DNA from: Candidatus Pelagibacter sp.
Lineage (GTDB): Bacteria; Pseudomonadota; Alphaproteobacteria; Pelagibacterales; Pelagibacteraceae
Assembly (NCBI GenBank): GCA_013204495.1
Contig: JABMNQ010000069.1
Coordinates: 1 to 27,683 of the forward strand
Direction of reading: 5' to 3'
DNA: 27,683 bases
Positions 6,570 to 14,160 of this stretch are shown one piece after another (the first letter of the stretch is position 1; every line of letters starts with the position of its first letter). Under the pieces are notes generated by a model, which did not search any database, had not been told where the DNA came from, and saw nothing but the letters and a program-made list of their open reading frames with translations. A program made the position numbers and the translations under genes.

Positions 6570-9500
6570 ATGAGTCAAAAGTTACTTGTCCCAGATATTG
6601 GAGATTTTGAGAAAGTTGAGATCATAGAACTTTTGGTAAAAGTTGGAGATGATATTAAAATTAACGATCCGATAGTTACTATAGAAAGTGATAAATCAAG
6701 TGTTGAAATTCCATCAACAATTTCTGGAAAAATAGAATCTTTAAATGTCAAAGTGGGTGATAAGGTTTCTAAAGGAGATTTAATTCTTAACATTAAGTCT
6801 TCAAAGGAAGCGCCAACTGAAAAAATAATACCTAAAGATACAGAGAGTATTATTAAAGAAGCTGAATCAACTTTAAGTTCTGAAAAAGAAAAAACGATAA
6901 CACGAGAACCCATTAAAGAAAAAAAACAAACTTTAATTCAAGTTACTAGTGAAAACGATATTGACCCTCTAGAAACTCAAGATTGGATGGAATCTTTATC
7001 TGCCGTTGTTGAGAAAGATGGAAACCAAAGAGCTCATTTTTTAATTAAAGAATTGATTAATAAAGCTTATCAAAAAGGTGTAAATATTCCTTACACTCAA
7101 AATACACCCTATATAAACACCATCCCACCAGAAGCTGAGATCAAGTCAAATGGTGATCAAAATATTGAAAGAAGAATAAGATCATTAATTAGATGGAATG
7201 CAGCTGCAATGGTTGTTAGAGCAAATAAAAAATTTCCAGAATTAGGAGGTCATATTGGTACATTTGCTTCAGCAGCAACACTTTATGACGTGGGAATGAA
7301 TCATTTTTGGAGAGCAAAAAATAATAATTTTGGTGGAGATTTAATTTATTTTCAAGGTCATAGTGCACCAGGAATGTATGCTAGAGCATTTTTAGAAGGT
7401 AGATTGAATGAAAAACAACTTGATAGTTTTAGACAAGAGGTAAAACCAGGTGGTCTTTCATCTTATCCACATCCCTGGTTGATGCCAAAATTTTGGCAGT
7501 TTCCCACTGTTTCAATGGGGTTAGGACCAATGCTTGCAATCTATCAAGCAAGGTACATGAAGTATTTAATTAATCGTGGTTTAATTAAAGATGAAGGTAG
7601 AAAAGTTTGGGCGTTTCTTGGAGATGGAGAAATGGATGAACCAGAATCTTTAGGTGCCATAGGATTAGCAGCAAGAGAAAAATTAGATAATTTAATTTTT
7701 GTAGTTAATTGTAATCTTCAAAGATTAGATGGGCCTGTAAGAGGCAATGGAAAAATTATTCAAGAACTAGAAGGAAGCTTCAGAGGGGCCGGATGGAACG
7801 TAATAAAAGTAATTTGGGGATCATATTGGGATTCTTTAATTGCCAATGATAAAACTGGTCATTTAGCTAAACTTATGAATGAAACTGTGGATGGTGAGTA
7901 TCAAGCAATGAAAGCTCGAGATGGCGCCTATGTAAGAGAAAAGTTTTTTGGAAAATTTCCCGAGACTAAAGAAATGGTTTCTAGTTTTTCAGATAAAGAT
8001 ATTTGGAAACTAAATAGAGGAGGACATGACCCACACAAGGTTTATGCAGCCTATGATCAAGCTTCAAAAAACAAAGGTAGCCCAACAGTTATAATAGCTA
8101 AAACTATCAAGGGTTATGGAATGGGTAAAACAGGAGAGAGCGTTAACACTACCCATCAAACAAAGAAATTAGATGTAGATGATCTACTATACTATAGAGA
8201 TCGTTTTGATGTTCCTTTAACTGATGAACAAGTAAAAAATGTTGAGTATTTTAAGCCAGATGAAAAATCTAAAGAAATTAAATATCTTAAAGAAAGAAGA
8301 TTAAGTCTTGGTGGATATCTTCCAGAAAGAACAACTTACGCAAAACCAATTAAAGCACCACCAAAAGATATTTTTGATTTTATGAAAGTGTCAACTGGTG
8401 AAAAAGAAATGTCAACAACAATGGCATTGGTTAGAATGTTTACAAATTTATTAAGAGATAAAAATGTTTCCCCAAGATTAGTTCCAATTATTCCTGATGA
8501 AGCACGAACATTTGGGATGGAAGGTTTTTTTCAGAAAATTGGAATATATGCTCACGAAGGTCAAAAATATGAACCAGAAGATTCAGCACAATTAAGCTCT
8601 TACCGAGAAGATAAAAGTGGACAGGTTCTAGAAGAAGGGATTAATGAAGCTGGAGCAATGTCTTCATGGATTGCAGCTGCAACAGCTTACACAAACCATG
8701 ATATTGAAATGATACCAATTTATATTTTTTACTCAATGTTTGGTTTTCAAAGAATAGGAGACCTTGCTTGGGCGGCTGGAGATAGTCAAGCTAGAGGATT
8801 TTTAATTGGTGCGACAGCAGGAAGAACTACTTTAGCTGGTGAAGGATTACAGCATCAGGATGGTCATAGTCACCTGATAGCTTCAACAATACCAAATTGT
8901 GTAACCTACGATCCAACTTTTCATTATGAACTAGCAGTTATTTTTAGAGAAGGCTTGAGAAGAATGCATGAGAAAAATGAGAATGTTTTTTATTATATTA
9001 CAACTATGAATGAAAATTATTCACACCCAGAAATGCCAAAAGACAAAAAATGTGAAGAAGGAATTCTTAAAGGAATGTATAAAATTAAAGAGTTCACAAA
9101 ATATAAAAAAACAAAAATTCAACTTTTAGGTTCTGGTACAATATTAAGGGAAATGATGGTTGCTGCAGAAATTCTCCAAAATGAATATCAAATAGATAGT
9201 GAAATTTGGAGCGTTACTAGCTTTAATGAACTAAGAAAAGATGGAATGGAAGTTGAAAGGTACAATCTTTTAAATCCCGGTAAAGAACAAAAAGTTTCAT
9301 TCGTTGAAGAGTGTCTAGGAAAAACAGAAGGACCTATTTTAGCTGCTTCAGATTATATGAGAATGAACTCAGATCAAATCCGACCATATACAAATAAAAG
9401 CTTTTATTCATTAGGAACAGATGGCTACGGCAGAAGTGATACCAGAAAAAATCTAAGGAGATTTTTTGAGGTAGATAAGGAACACATAGTTGCTTATGGG

Positions 9501-9605
9501 CTAAGTGTGTTGGCAAAAGAACAGCTAATCTCATCAAAATACGCAAAAGAAGCTATAAAAAAATATAATATTGATGGCAATAAACCAATGCCAACAAAAC
9601 TATAA
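6570..9605 (+). CDS. aceE: Pyruvate dehydrogenase E1, homodimeric type, with N-terminal lipoyl domain
   Basis: This 1011-residue enzyme decarboxylates pyruvate with thiamine diphosphate and passes the acetyl group to lipoamide. Residues 1-80 are a lipoyl domain with lipoylation site Lys42 in ESDKSSVEIPS. A charged linker spans about 82-135. The AceE core begins near Trp139 in QDWMESLSAVV. The ThDP/Mg motif starts GDGEMDEPE (351-359) and ends NCNLQRLDG (380-388). Classical AceE is about 890 residues with no lipoyl domain, so the extra length is explained by the fusion. The lipoyl domain is about 60% identical by eye to that of AceF next door. The stop is 1 nt before the aceF ATG, so the two are co-translated. 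No E3 (lpd) gene is in the window. Confidence 0.95.
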   Translation: MSQKLLVPDIGDFEKVEIIELLVKVGDDIKINDPIVTIESDKSSVEIPSTISGKIESLNVKVGDKVSKGDLILNIKSSKEAPTEKIIPKDTESIIKEAESTLSSEKEKTITREPIKEKKQTLIQVTSENDIDPLETQDWMESLSAVVEKDGNQRAHFLIKELINKAYQKGVNIPYTQNTPYINTIPPEAEIKSNGDQNIERRIRSLIRWNAAAMVVRANKKFPELGGHIGTFASAATLYDVGMNHFWRAKNNNFGGDLIYFQGHSAPGMYARAFLEGRLNEKQLDSFRQEVKPGGLSSYPHPWLMPKFWQFPTVSMGLGPMLAIYQARYMKYLINRGLIKDEGRKVWAFLGDGEMDEPESLGAIGLAAREKLDNLIFVVNCNLQRLDGPVRGNGKIIQELEGSFRGAGWNVIKVIWGSYWDSLIANDKTGHLAKLMNETVDGEYQAMKARDGAYVREKFFGKFPETKEMVSSFSDKDIWKLNRGGHDPHKVYAAYDQASKNKGSPTVIIAKTIKGYGMGKTGESVNTTHQTKKLDVDDLLYYRDRFDVPLTDEQVKNVEYFKPDEKSKEIKYLKERRLSLGGYLPERTTYAKPIKAPPKDIFDFMKVSTGEKEMSTTMALVRMFTNLLRDKNVSPRLVPIIPDEARTFGMEGFFQKIGIYAHEGQKYEPEDSAQLSSYREDKSGQVLEEGINEAGAMSSWIAAATAYTNHDIEMIPIYIFYSMFGFQRIGDLAWAAGDSQARGFLIGATAGRTTLAGEGLQHQDGHSHLIASTIPNCVTYDPTFHYELAVIFREGLRRMHEKNENVFYYITTMNENYSHPEMPKDKKCEEGILKGMYKIKEFTKYKKTKIQLLGSGTILREMMVAAEILQNEYQIDSEIWSVTSFNELRKDGMEVERYNLLNPGKEQKVSFVEECLGKTEGPILAASDYMRMNSDQIRPYTNKSFYSLGTDGYGRSDTRKNLRRFFEVDKEHIVAYGLSVLAKEQLISSKYAKEAIKKYNIDGNKPMPTKL

Positions 9606-9606
9606 A

Positions 9607-10878
9607 ATGTCAAATAAAGAGATTAAAGTACCTAATATTGGCGAATTTAAAGAGGTCGAGGTTATTGAGGTATTAGTTTCGGACGGGCAGTCATTGTCTA
9701 AAAATGACTCACTTATAACAATTGAAAGTGATAAATCTAGTGTTGAAATACCATCCTCTGTTAATGGAAAAATTAAGTCTGTTAAAATTAAAGTAGGAGA
9801 TAAAGTTTCACAAGGTGATTTAATTTTAACCTTAGAGGAATCTATAGAAGAAGAAAAGAATATAGAGAAAGAAACTATAAAAGAAGTAGAGCCTGTCATA
9901 AATCAAAAATACGAAGAAAAAATTGAAAAAGTTAATCCATCTCAGAATTTAATTAAAAAAGATAATTCAGAACTTTCTTCAGCAAGCCCCAAGGTGCGTA
10001 AATTTGCTAGAGAGCTTGGTGTTAATATTAATGAAATAGCTGGGAGCGAAAGACAGGGAAGAGTTGTAGAGGATGATATTAAAAATTTTATATCAAATAA
10101 GATCAATAAAACACCTGACAAAATTGAAACTCACCCTAAAAAAATTGTAAGTGAATTTTCTCATTCTGATTTTGGTGAAATTGAGATTAAAGATATGCCA
10201 AGAGTTAAAAAATTAGCCTCGACTTATTTAGTAAATTCTTGGACAACAATACCTCATGTAACAAATCATGATGAGGCAGATATAACAGAGATGGAAGATT
10301 TTAGAGCTTCTCTTACAGATATGTATACTGGTGAAAGAAAAAAAATTACTCCATTAGCTTTTATTATTAAAGCTTTAGTTGCATCTTTAAAGAAATTCCC
10401 TAGTTTTAATTCTTCAATTGATGATATTGAAAATGGAAAAATAACAATAAAAAAATATTTTCATGTTGGAATTGCAGTGGATACTCCTCATGGTTTAATG
10501 GTGCCTAAAATTAGGAATGCAGATAATAAAAACATCTCTTATATAAGCAATGAATTAAAAACAGTTAGTGATCAATGTAGAAATTTAAAAATTGATAAAA
10601 AAGAATTCTTTGGAGGCTCTATGACTATTACAAGTCTAGGAGGTATTGGCGGTTCATTTTTTACTCCAATAATCAATTATCCTGAAGTAGCAATATTAGG
10701 TGTAGGTAAAGCACAAAAAAAACAAATCTTTATAAATGGCAAGTTTGAAACAAGAACGATGCTTCCATTGTCGTTGTCATATGATCACAGAATAATTGAT
10801 GGAGCAGAAGCTGCTAGATTTAATAATGACCTTAAAGAAAATCTGGGTAAAAATTTTGCTTATAAGTTAGCTGTATAA
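9607..10878 (+). CDS. aceF: Pyruvate dehydrogenase E2, dihydrolipoamide acetyltransferase
   Basis: A 423-residue E2 that moves the acetyl group from lipoamide to CoA and forms the core of the complex. It has one lipoyl domain (about 5-75, Lys43 in ESDKSSVEIPS), a linker, a peripheral subunit-binding domain (ASPKVRKFARELGVNINEI, about 130-165) and a catalytic domain ending in the HxxxDG motif (His394, Asp398 in YDHRIIDG). I chose ATG 9607. A frame extended upstream to 9571 would overlap aceE and add 12 residues unlike any lipoyl start. The gap to aceE is 1 nt. The PDH-type assignment rests on the aceE neighbour. Many AceF proteins paired with homodimeric E1 have two or three lipoyl domains; here one has effectively moved to E1. 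Confidence 0.94.
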   Translation: MSNKEIKVPNIGEFKEVEVIEVLVSDGQSLSKNDSLITIESDKSSVEIPSSVNGKIKSVKIKVGDKVSQGDLILTLEESIEEEKNIEKETIKEVEPVINQKYEEKIEKVNPSQNLIKKDNSELSSASPKVRKFARELGVNINEIAGSERQGRVVEDDIKNFISNKINKTPDKIETHPKKIVSEFSHSDFGEIEIKDMPRVKKLASTYLVNSWTTIPHVTNHDEADITEMEDFRASLTDMYTGERKKITPLAFIIKALVASLKKFPSFNSSIDDIENGKITIKKYFHVGIAVDTPHGLMVPKIRNADNKNISYISNELKTVSDQCRNLKIDKKEFFGGSMTITSLGGIGGSFFTPIINYPEVAILGVGKAQKKQIFINGKFETRTMLPLSLSYDHRIIDGAEAARFNNDLKENLGKNFAYKLAV

Positions 10879-10884
10879 ATATCC

Positions 10885-11772
10885 ATGTCAAAAACAGCGT
10901 CATTATTTAGCGCATTATTTTGCACATTAATATGGGGAACAACTTTTATAGCTCAAGATACTGGAATGGACGATATTGGTCCCTTTACGTTTAATGCTGT
11001 AAGATTTTTTGTTGGTTTTTTAGCAGTAGCACCCCTAGCTTTTATTTTTGAGAGAAAAAATTTTTCAAAGTCATTAAAAAAAGACAAAAAACAATTTACT
11101 AACCTAGCTGCTTTAATAGGCCTATCTTTATTTTTAGGATCAGCGCTTCAACAAGTGGCGCTACTCTACACAGATGTTGCTAATGCAGCATTTTTTACTA
11201 TTTTTTATGTGCCAATGGTCCCTGTTATAGTTTTTTTGATATATAAAAAGCAAATTCATTGGAGTATATGGCCTTCAGTTTTTCTTTGCGTGGTAGGAGG
11301 TTATTTATTAACTAATTTTTATAGTGCAACAGTTAGAATTGGTGATGCACTTGTAATAATAGGAGCCTTTTTTTGGAGTACACACATTATATTTACTGGT
11401 AAAATTATAGAGAATTATAATTTGCCTCTAACAATTGGTGCAATTCAAACTTTAATTGTTGCTATCTTATCATTAATTATAGGATTAGTTTTTGAAGATT
11501 TTATTTGGTCGAATATTCTTAAAGAAAAATTTCAAATCTTATACGCAGGAATTTTATCCGGAGGTCTTGCGTTTGTTTTACAAATATATGCACAGAAGAA
11601 TATCTCTCCTGCACCTTCGGCAATAATTTTTTCTTTAGAGGGTTTTTTTGCAACAATTGCTGCATGGATTTTATTAGATCAGATTTTAGATATTAATAAT
11701 TTATTTGGATGTCTATTTATTTTATTTGGAGTTTTATTTTCCCAATTAGCACCAATATTAAAAAAAAATTAG
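10885..11772 (+). CDS. EamA/DMT-family transporter
   Basis: A 295-residue integral membrane protein with about ten hydrophobic segments in two repeated halves, typical of the drug/metabolite transporter superfamily. The first EamA repeat starts at residue 8 (FSALFCTLIWGTTFIAQD) and the second near 150 (RIGDALVIIGAFFWSTHIIF). Substrates of this family include amino acids, nucleosides and other metabolites; the sequence does not reveal which. It starts 6 nt after aceF, so it is probably on the aceEF transcript, but no functional link is evident. Its TAG overlaps the convergent uppP stop by 4 bp. Confidence 0.85.
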   Translation: MSKTASLFSALFCTLIWGTTFIAQDTGMDDIGPFTFNAVRFFVGFLAVAPLAFIFERKNFSKSLKKDKKQFTNLAALIGLSLFLGSALQQVALLYTDVANAAFFTIFYVPMVPVIVFLIYKKQIHWSIWPSVFLCVVGGYLLTNFYSATVRIGDALVIIGAFFWSTHIIFTGKIIENYNLPLTIGAIQTLIVAILSLIIGLVFEDFIWSNILKEKFQILYAGILSGGLAFVLQIYAQKNISPAPSAIIFSLEGFFATIAAWILLDQILDINNLFGCLFILFGVLFSQLAPILKKN

Positions 11773-12536
11773 TTATATATTATTAAAAGTAAAATTATAG
11801 CAACTATAATCCGATAAATTATAAAAATATTTAAAGAAAATTTATTTATATATTCTAAAAAATACTTAACAGTAAAATAAGAGAATAAAAAAGATAAAGA
11901 TATTGCTATGAAGACTAGATAGCTAACATCAAAGTTTTGTCCTATAATATCTTTTAAACCCAGAACACTTGCCCCAGCTAAAGCGGGAATAGCCAATAAA
12001 AAAGAAATTTTACTAGAATCGAATCTATTGAACCTTAAGAATCTTGAAGCTGTTATTGTAATACCCGCTCTACTTACCCCAGGTATTAAAGCAAGAGTTT
12101 GAAGCAAACCGATATATAAGATTACTTTGAAGTTTAGATTAGAAGATATTTTTTTATCAAACCTACATTTATCTGCGAAATACAAAATAATTCCAAATAT
12201 TAAAGTAGCCCAAGCAATTATTTTAATATCTCTTAAAAAATAAATCAGTCCTGTTTTATAAAAAATATAACCAACTATTATTAGCGGAATAGATCCAATG
12301 ATTATTAATAATAGTAATTTTTGATTATTTCTTATATCAAACAATTCTTTTCTAAAAAAAAAGACAATTGCCAATAAGGAGCCAAGGTGTAAACTTACAT
12401 CTATTAGTAAAGAGCTTGACTTAAATTCATATAAAGTAGAGACAACAATTAAGTGCGCAGAAGAGCTGATGGGTAAAAATTCGGATATTCCCTGAATTAA
12501 AGATAAAATTATAATTTCAATAATATTTGTCAGCAT
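11769..12536 (-). CDS. uppP: Undecaprenyl-diphosphatase (BacA type)
   Basis: A 255-residue polytopic membrane enzyme that dephosphorylates undecaprenyl diphosphate to recycle the lipid carrier of peptidoglycan and surface polysaccharide synthesis. It has both family motifs: QGISEFLPISSSAHL (15-29, with Glu19 and His28) and PGVSRAGIT (152-160, with Arg156). About seven or eight hydrophobic segments are present. The length is slightly short but normal for the family. It is alone on the minus strand between the EamA gene (4-bp tail-to-tail overlap) and the divergent gltD. The start ATG at 12536 has little Shine-Dalgarno. In other bacteria its overexpression gives bacitracin resistance. Confidence 0.95.
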   Translation of the reverse strand: MLTNIIEIIILSLIQGISEFLPISSSAHLIVVSTLYEFKSSSLLIDVSLHLGSLLAIVFFFRKELFDIRNNQKLLLLIIIGSIPLIIVGYIFYKTGLIYFLRDIKIIAWATLIFGIILYFADKCRFDKKISSNLNFKVILYIGLLQTLALIPGVSRAGITITASRFLRFNRFDSSKISFLLAIPALAGASVLGLKDIIGQNFDVSYLVFIAISLSFLFSYFTVKYFLEYINKFSLNIFIIYRIIVAIILLLIIYN

Positions 12537-12644
12537 TTAAAGCTTCGTAACTTAAATATCATGTCATTTAAACAATTCGATTTTAACATATTAGCTATGC
12601 ATAAATTAAAATTAACTTATTTATCAATAACTATTAATTAATTT

Positions 12645-12681
12645 AGGTCAATATATATGACCTTATTTAGCTTTTTATAAT
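12645..12681 (+). promoter_or_regulatory. Candidate gltD promoter with overlapping palindromic operator
   Basis: AGGTCA (12645-12650) and TGACCT (12658-12663) are exact reverse complements with a 7-bp spacer, a spacing of about two helical half-turns as expected for a dimeric regulator. A TATAAT (12676-12681) follows and is a good -10. The expected -35 position (12653-12658) lies inside the palindrome and has no consensus -35. A second TATAAT at 12700-12705 is too close to the ribosome site to be the main -10. The regulator is not identified. The rest of the 184-bp gap (12537-12644) shows only AT-rich sequence and must contain the divergent uppP promoter. Confidence 0.45.
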
Positions 12682-12720
12682 TAAAATCATCATATAGGTT
12701 ATAATTATTGGAAAGATATA

Positions 12721-14160
12721 ATGACGGATAAAATGTTAAAATTTGTAGATATAGGTCAACAAACACCACCTAAAAGAGAAGTTAATAATAGAAAAGAAGA
12801 TTTTAATGAAATTTATAAAGAATTTATTAATGAAAAAGCTAGAGAGCAATCAAGTAGATGCTCTCAATGCGGAGTTCCTTTTTGTCAAATACACTGCCCT
12901 TTAAGCAATAATATTCCTGACTGGTTAAAACTTACAGCAGAAGGACGATTAAAAGAAGCTTACGAATTATCGCAAAGTACAAATAATATGCCAGAGGTGT
13001 GTGGAAGAATTTGCCCTCAAGATAGGCTCTGCGAAGGGAATTGTGTAATCGAACAATCAGGACATGGCACAGTAACCATAGGATCAATTGAAAAATATAT
13101 AACAGATAATGCGTGGGAACAAGGCTGGGTAAACCCTATAAAAGTCAAAAATGAGAGAAGTCAAAGTGTTGGAATTATAGGAGCAGGACCAGCTGGTTTA
13201 GCTGCAGCAGAGCAACTACGTAAATTAAGCTACCAAATTACAGTATACGATAGATATGATAGAGCAGGTGGATTGTTAATTTATGGTATTCCAAATTTTA
13301 AACTAGAAAAATTTGTCGTAGAAAGAAGAACTAAATTATTAGAAGAAGGTGGAATTAAATTTATTCAAAATTTTGAAGTAGGAAAAGATGCCACTTTAGA
13401 ACAGTTAAAAAAAAAACATGATGCATTATTAATTGCAACAGGAGTTTATAAGGCGCGCGAAATTGAACTTCCAGGAAATGATTTAGGAAATATTTTTCCT
13501 GCTATGGATTTTTTAATAGCTTCAAATAAAAAAGGGTTGGGTGATAAGGTAGAATTATTTGATGACGGAACTTTAAATGCAGAAGGAAAAGAGGTTGTGG
13601 TAATTGGTGGTGGGGACACAGCAATGGATTGTGTTAGAACTTCAATTAGACAAAAAGCCAAATCAGTAAAATGTTTATATAGAAGAGATAAAGAAAATAT
13701 GCCTGGATCAGCAAGAGAAGTGGCCAATGCAGAAGAAGAAGGTGTGGAATTTGTTTGGTTATCAAGCCCCAAAGAGTTTATAGGGACAAATAAAGTTGAA
13801 GAGTTGGTGGTAGATAAAATTAAGCTTGGAGAAGCTGACGATAGTGGAAGAAGGAAGCCAGAAATACAAAAAGACTCAAATTTCAATATTAAGGCAGACA
13901 TAGTTATTAAGGCATTAGGATTTGATCCAGAGGATTTACCAAAACTTTTTGGCTCAGATGATTTGCAAGTTACTAAATGGGGTACGTTAAAAACAGATTT
14001 TGATACTATGGAAACTAATTTACCAGGAGTGTTTGCTGCTGGTGATATTATTAGAGGAGCTTCCTTGGTAGTGTGGGCTATCAAAGATGGAAGAGAGGCT
14101 GCAGCATCAATAAAAAACTTTCTTGAAAGCAAAGATATCAAAAAAGAAATGGTAGCTTAA
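12721..14160 (+). CDS. gltD: Glutamate synthase (NADPH) small subunit
   Basis: A 479-residue flavoprotein that passes electrons from NADPH through FAD and Fe-S clusters to the large subunit GltB. Cysteines for the [4Fe-4S] clusters are at 47, 50, 55, 59 and 94, 98, 104, 108. The FAD-binding motif GIIGAGPAGLAAAEQL and the NADPH-binding motif VVVIGGGDTAMDC are intact, as is the C-terminal FAAGDIIRGASLVVWAI. GGAAAG (12710-12715) is 5 nt before the ATG. The stop overlaps the gltB start by 1 nt (TAATG). An A10 tract (13407-13416) inside the gene is in frame and could be slippery. With GltB it turns glutamine and 2-oxoglutarate into two glutamates, the main ammonium-assimilation route with glutamine synthetase. 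Confidence 0.96.
   Translation: MTDKMLKFVDIGQQTPPKREVNNRKEDFNEIYKEFINEKAREQSSRCSQCGVPFCQIHCPLSNNIPDWLKLTAEGRLKEAYELSQSTNNMPEVCGRICPQDRLCEGNCVIEQSGHGTVTIGSIEKYITDNAWEQGWVNPIKVKNERSQSVGIIGAGPAGLAAAEQLRKLSYQITVYDRYDRAGGLLIYGIPNFKLEKFVVERRTKLLEEGGIKFIQNFEVGKDATLEQLKKKHDALLIATGVYKAREIELPGNDLGNIFPAMDFLIASNKKGLGDKVELFDDGTLNAEGKEVVVIGGGDTAMDCVRTSIRQKAKSVKCLYRRDKENMPGSAREVANAEEEGVEFVWLSSPKEFIGTNKVEELVVDKIKLGEADDSGRRKPEIQKDSNFNIKADIVIKALGFDPEDLPKLFGSDDLQVTKWGTLKTDFDTMETNLPGVFAAGDIIRGASLVVWAIKDGREAAASIKNFLESKDIKKEMVA

Noticed and set aside
9571..9606. Longer aceF start adding 12 residues
   Set aside because: The extension overlaps aceE. The lipoyl domain begins naturally at MSNKEIKVPNIG from ATG 9607, 1 nt after the aceE stop.
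13446..14141. A 231-codon open frame on the strand opposite gltD
   Set aside because: It lies wholly within gltD, whose protein is clearly conserved. The antisense product is Ser/Pro/Leu-rich low complexity, as expected from a mirror of AT-rich code, and there is no ribosome site.
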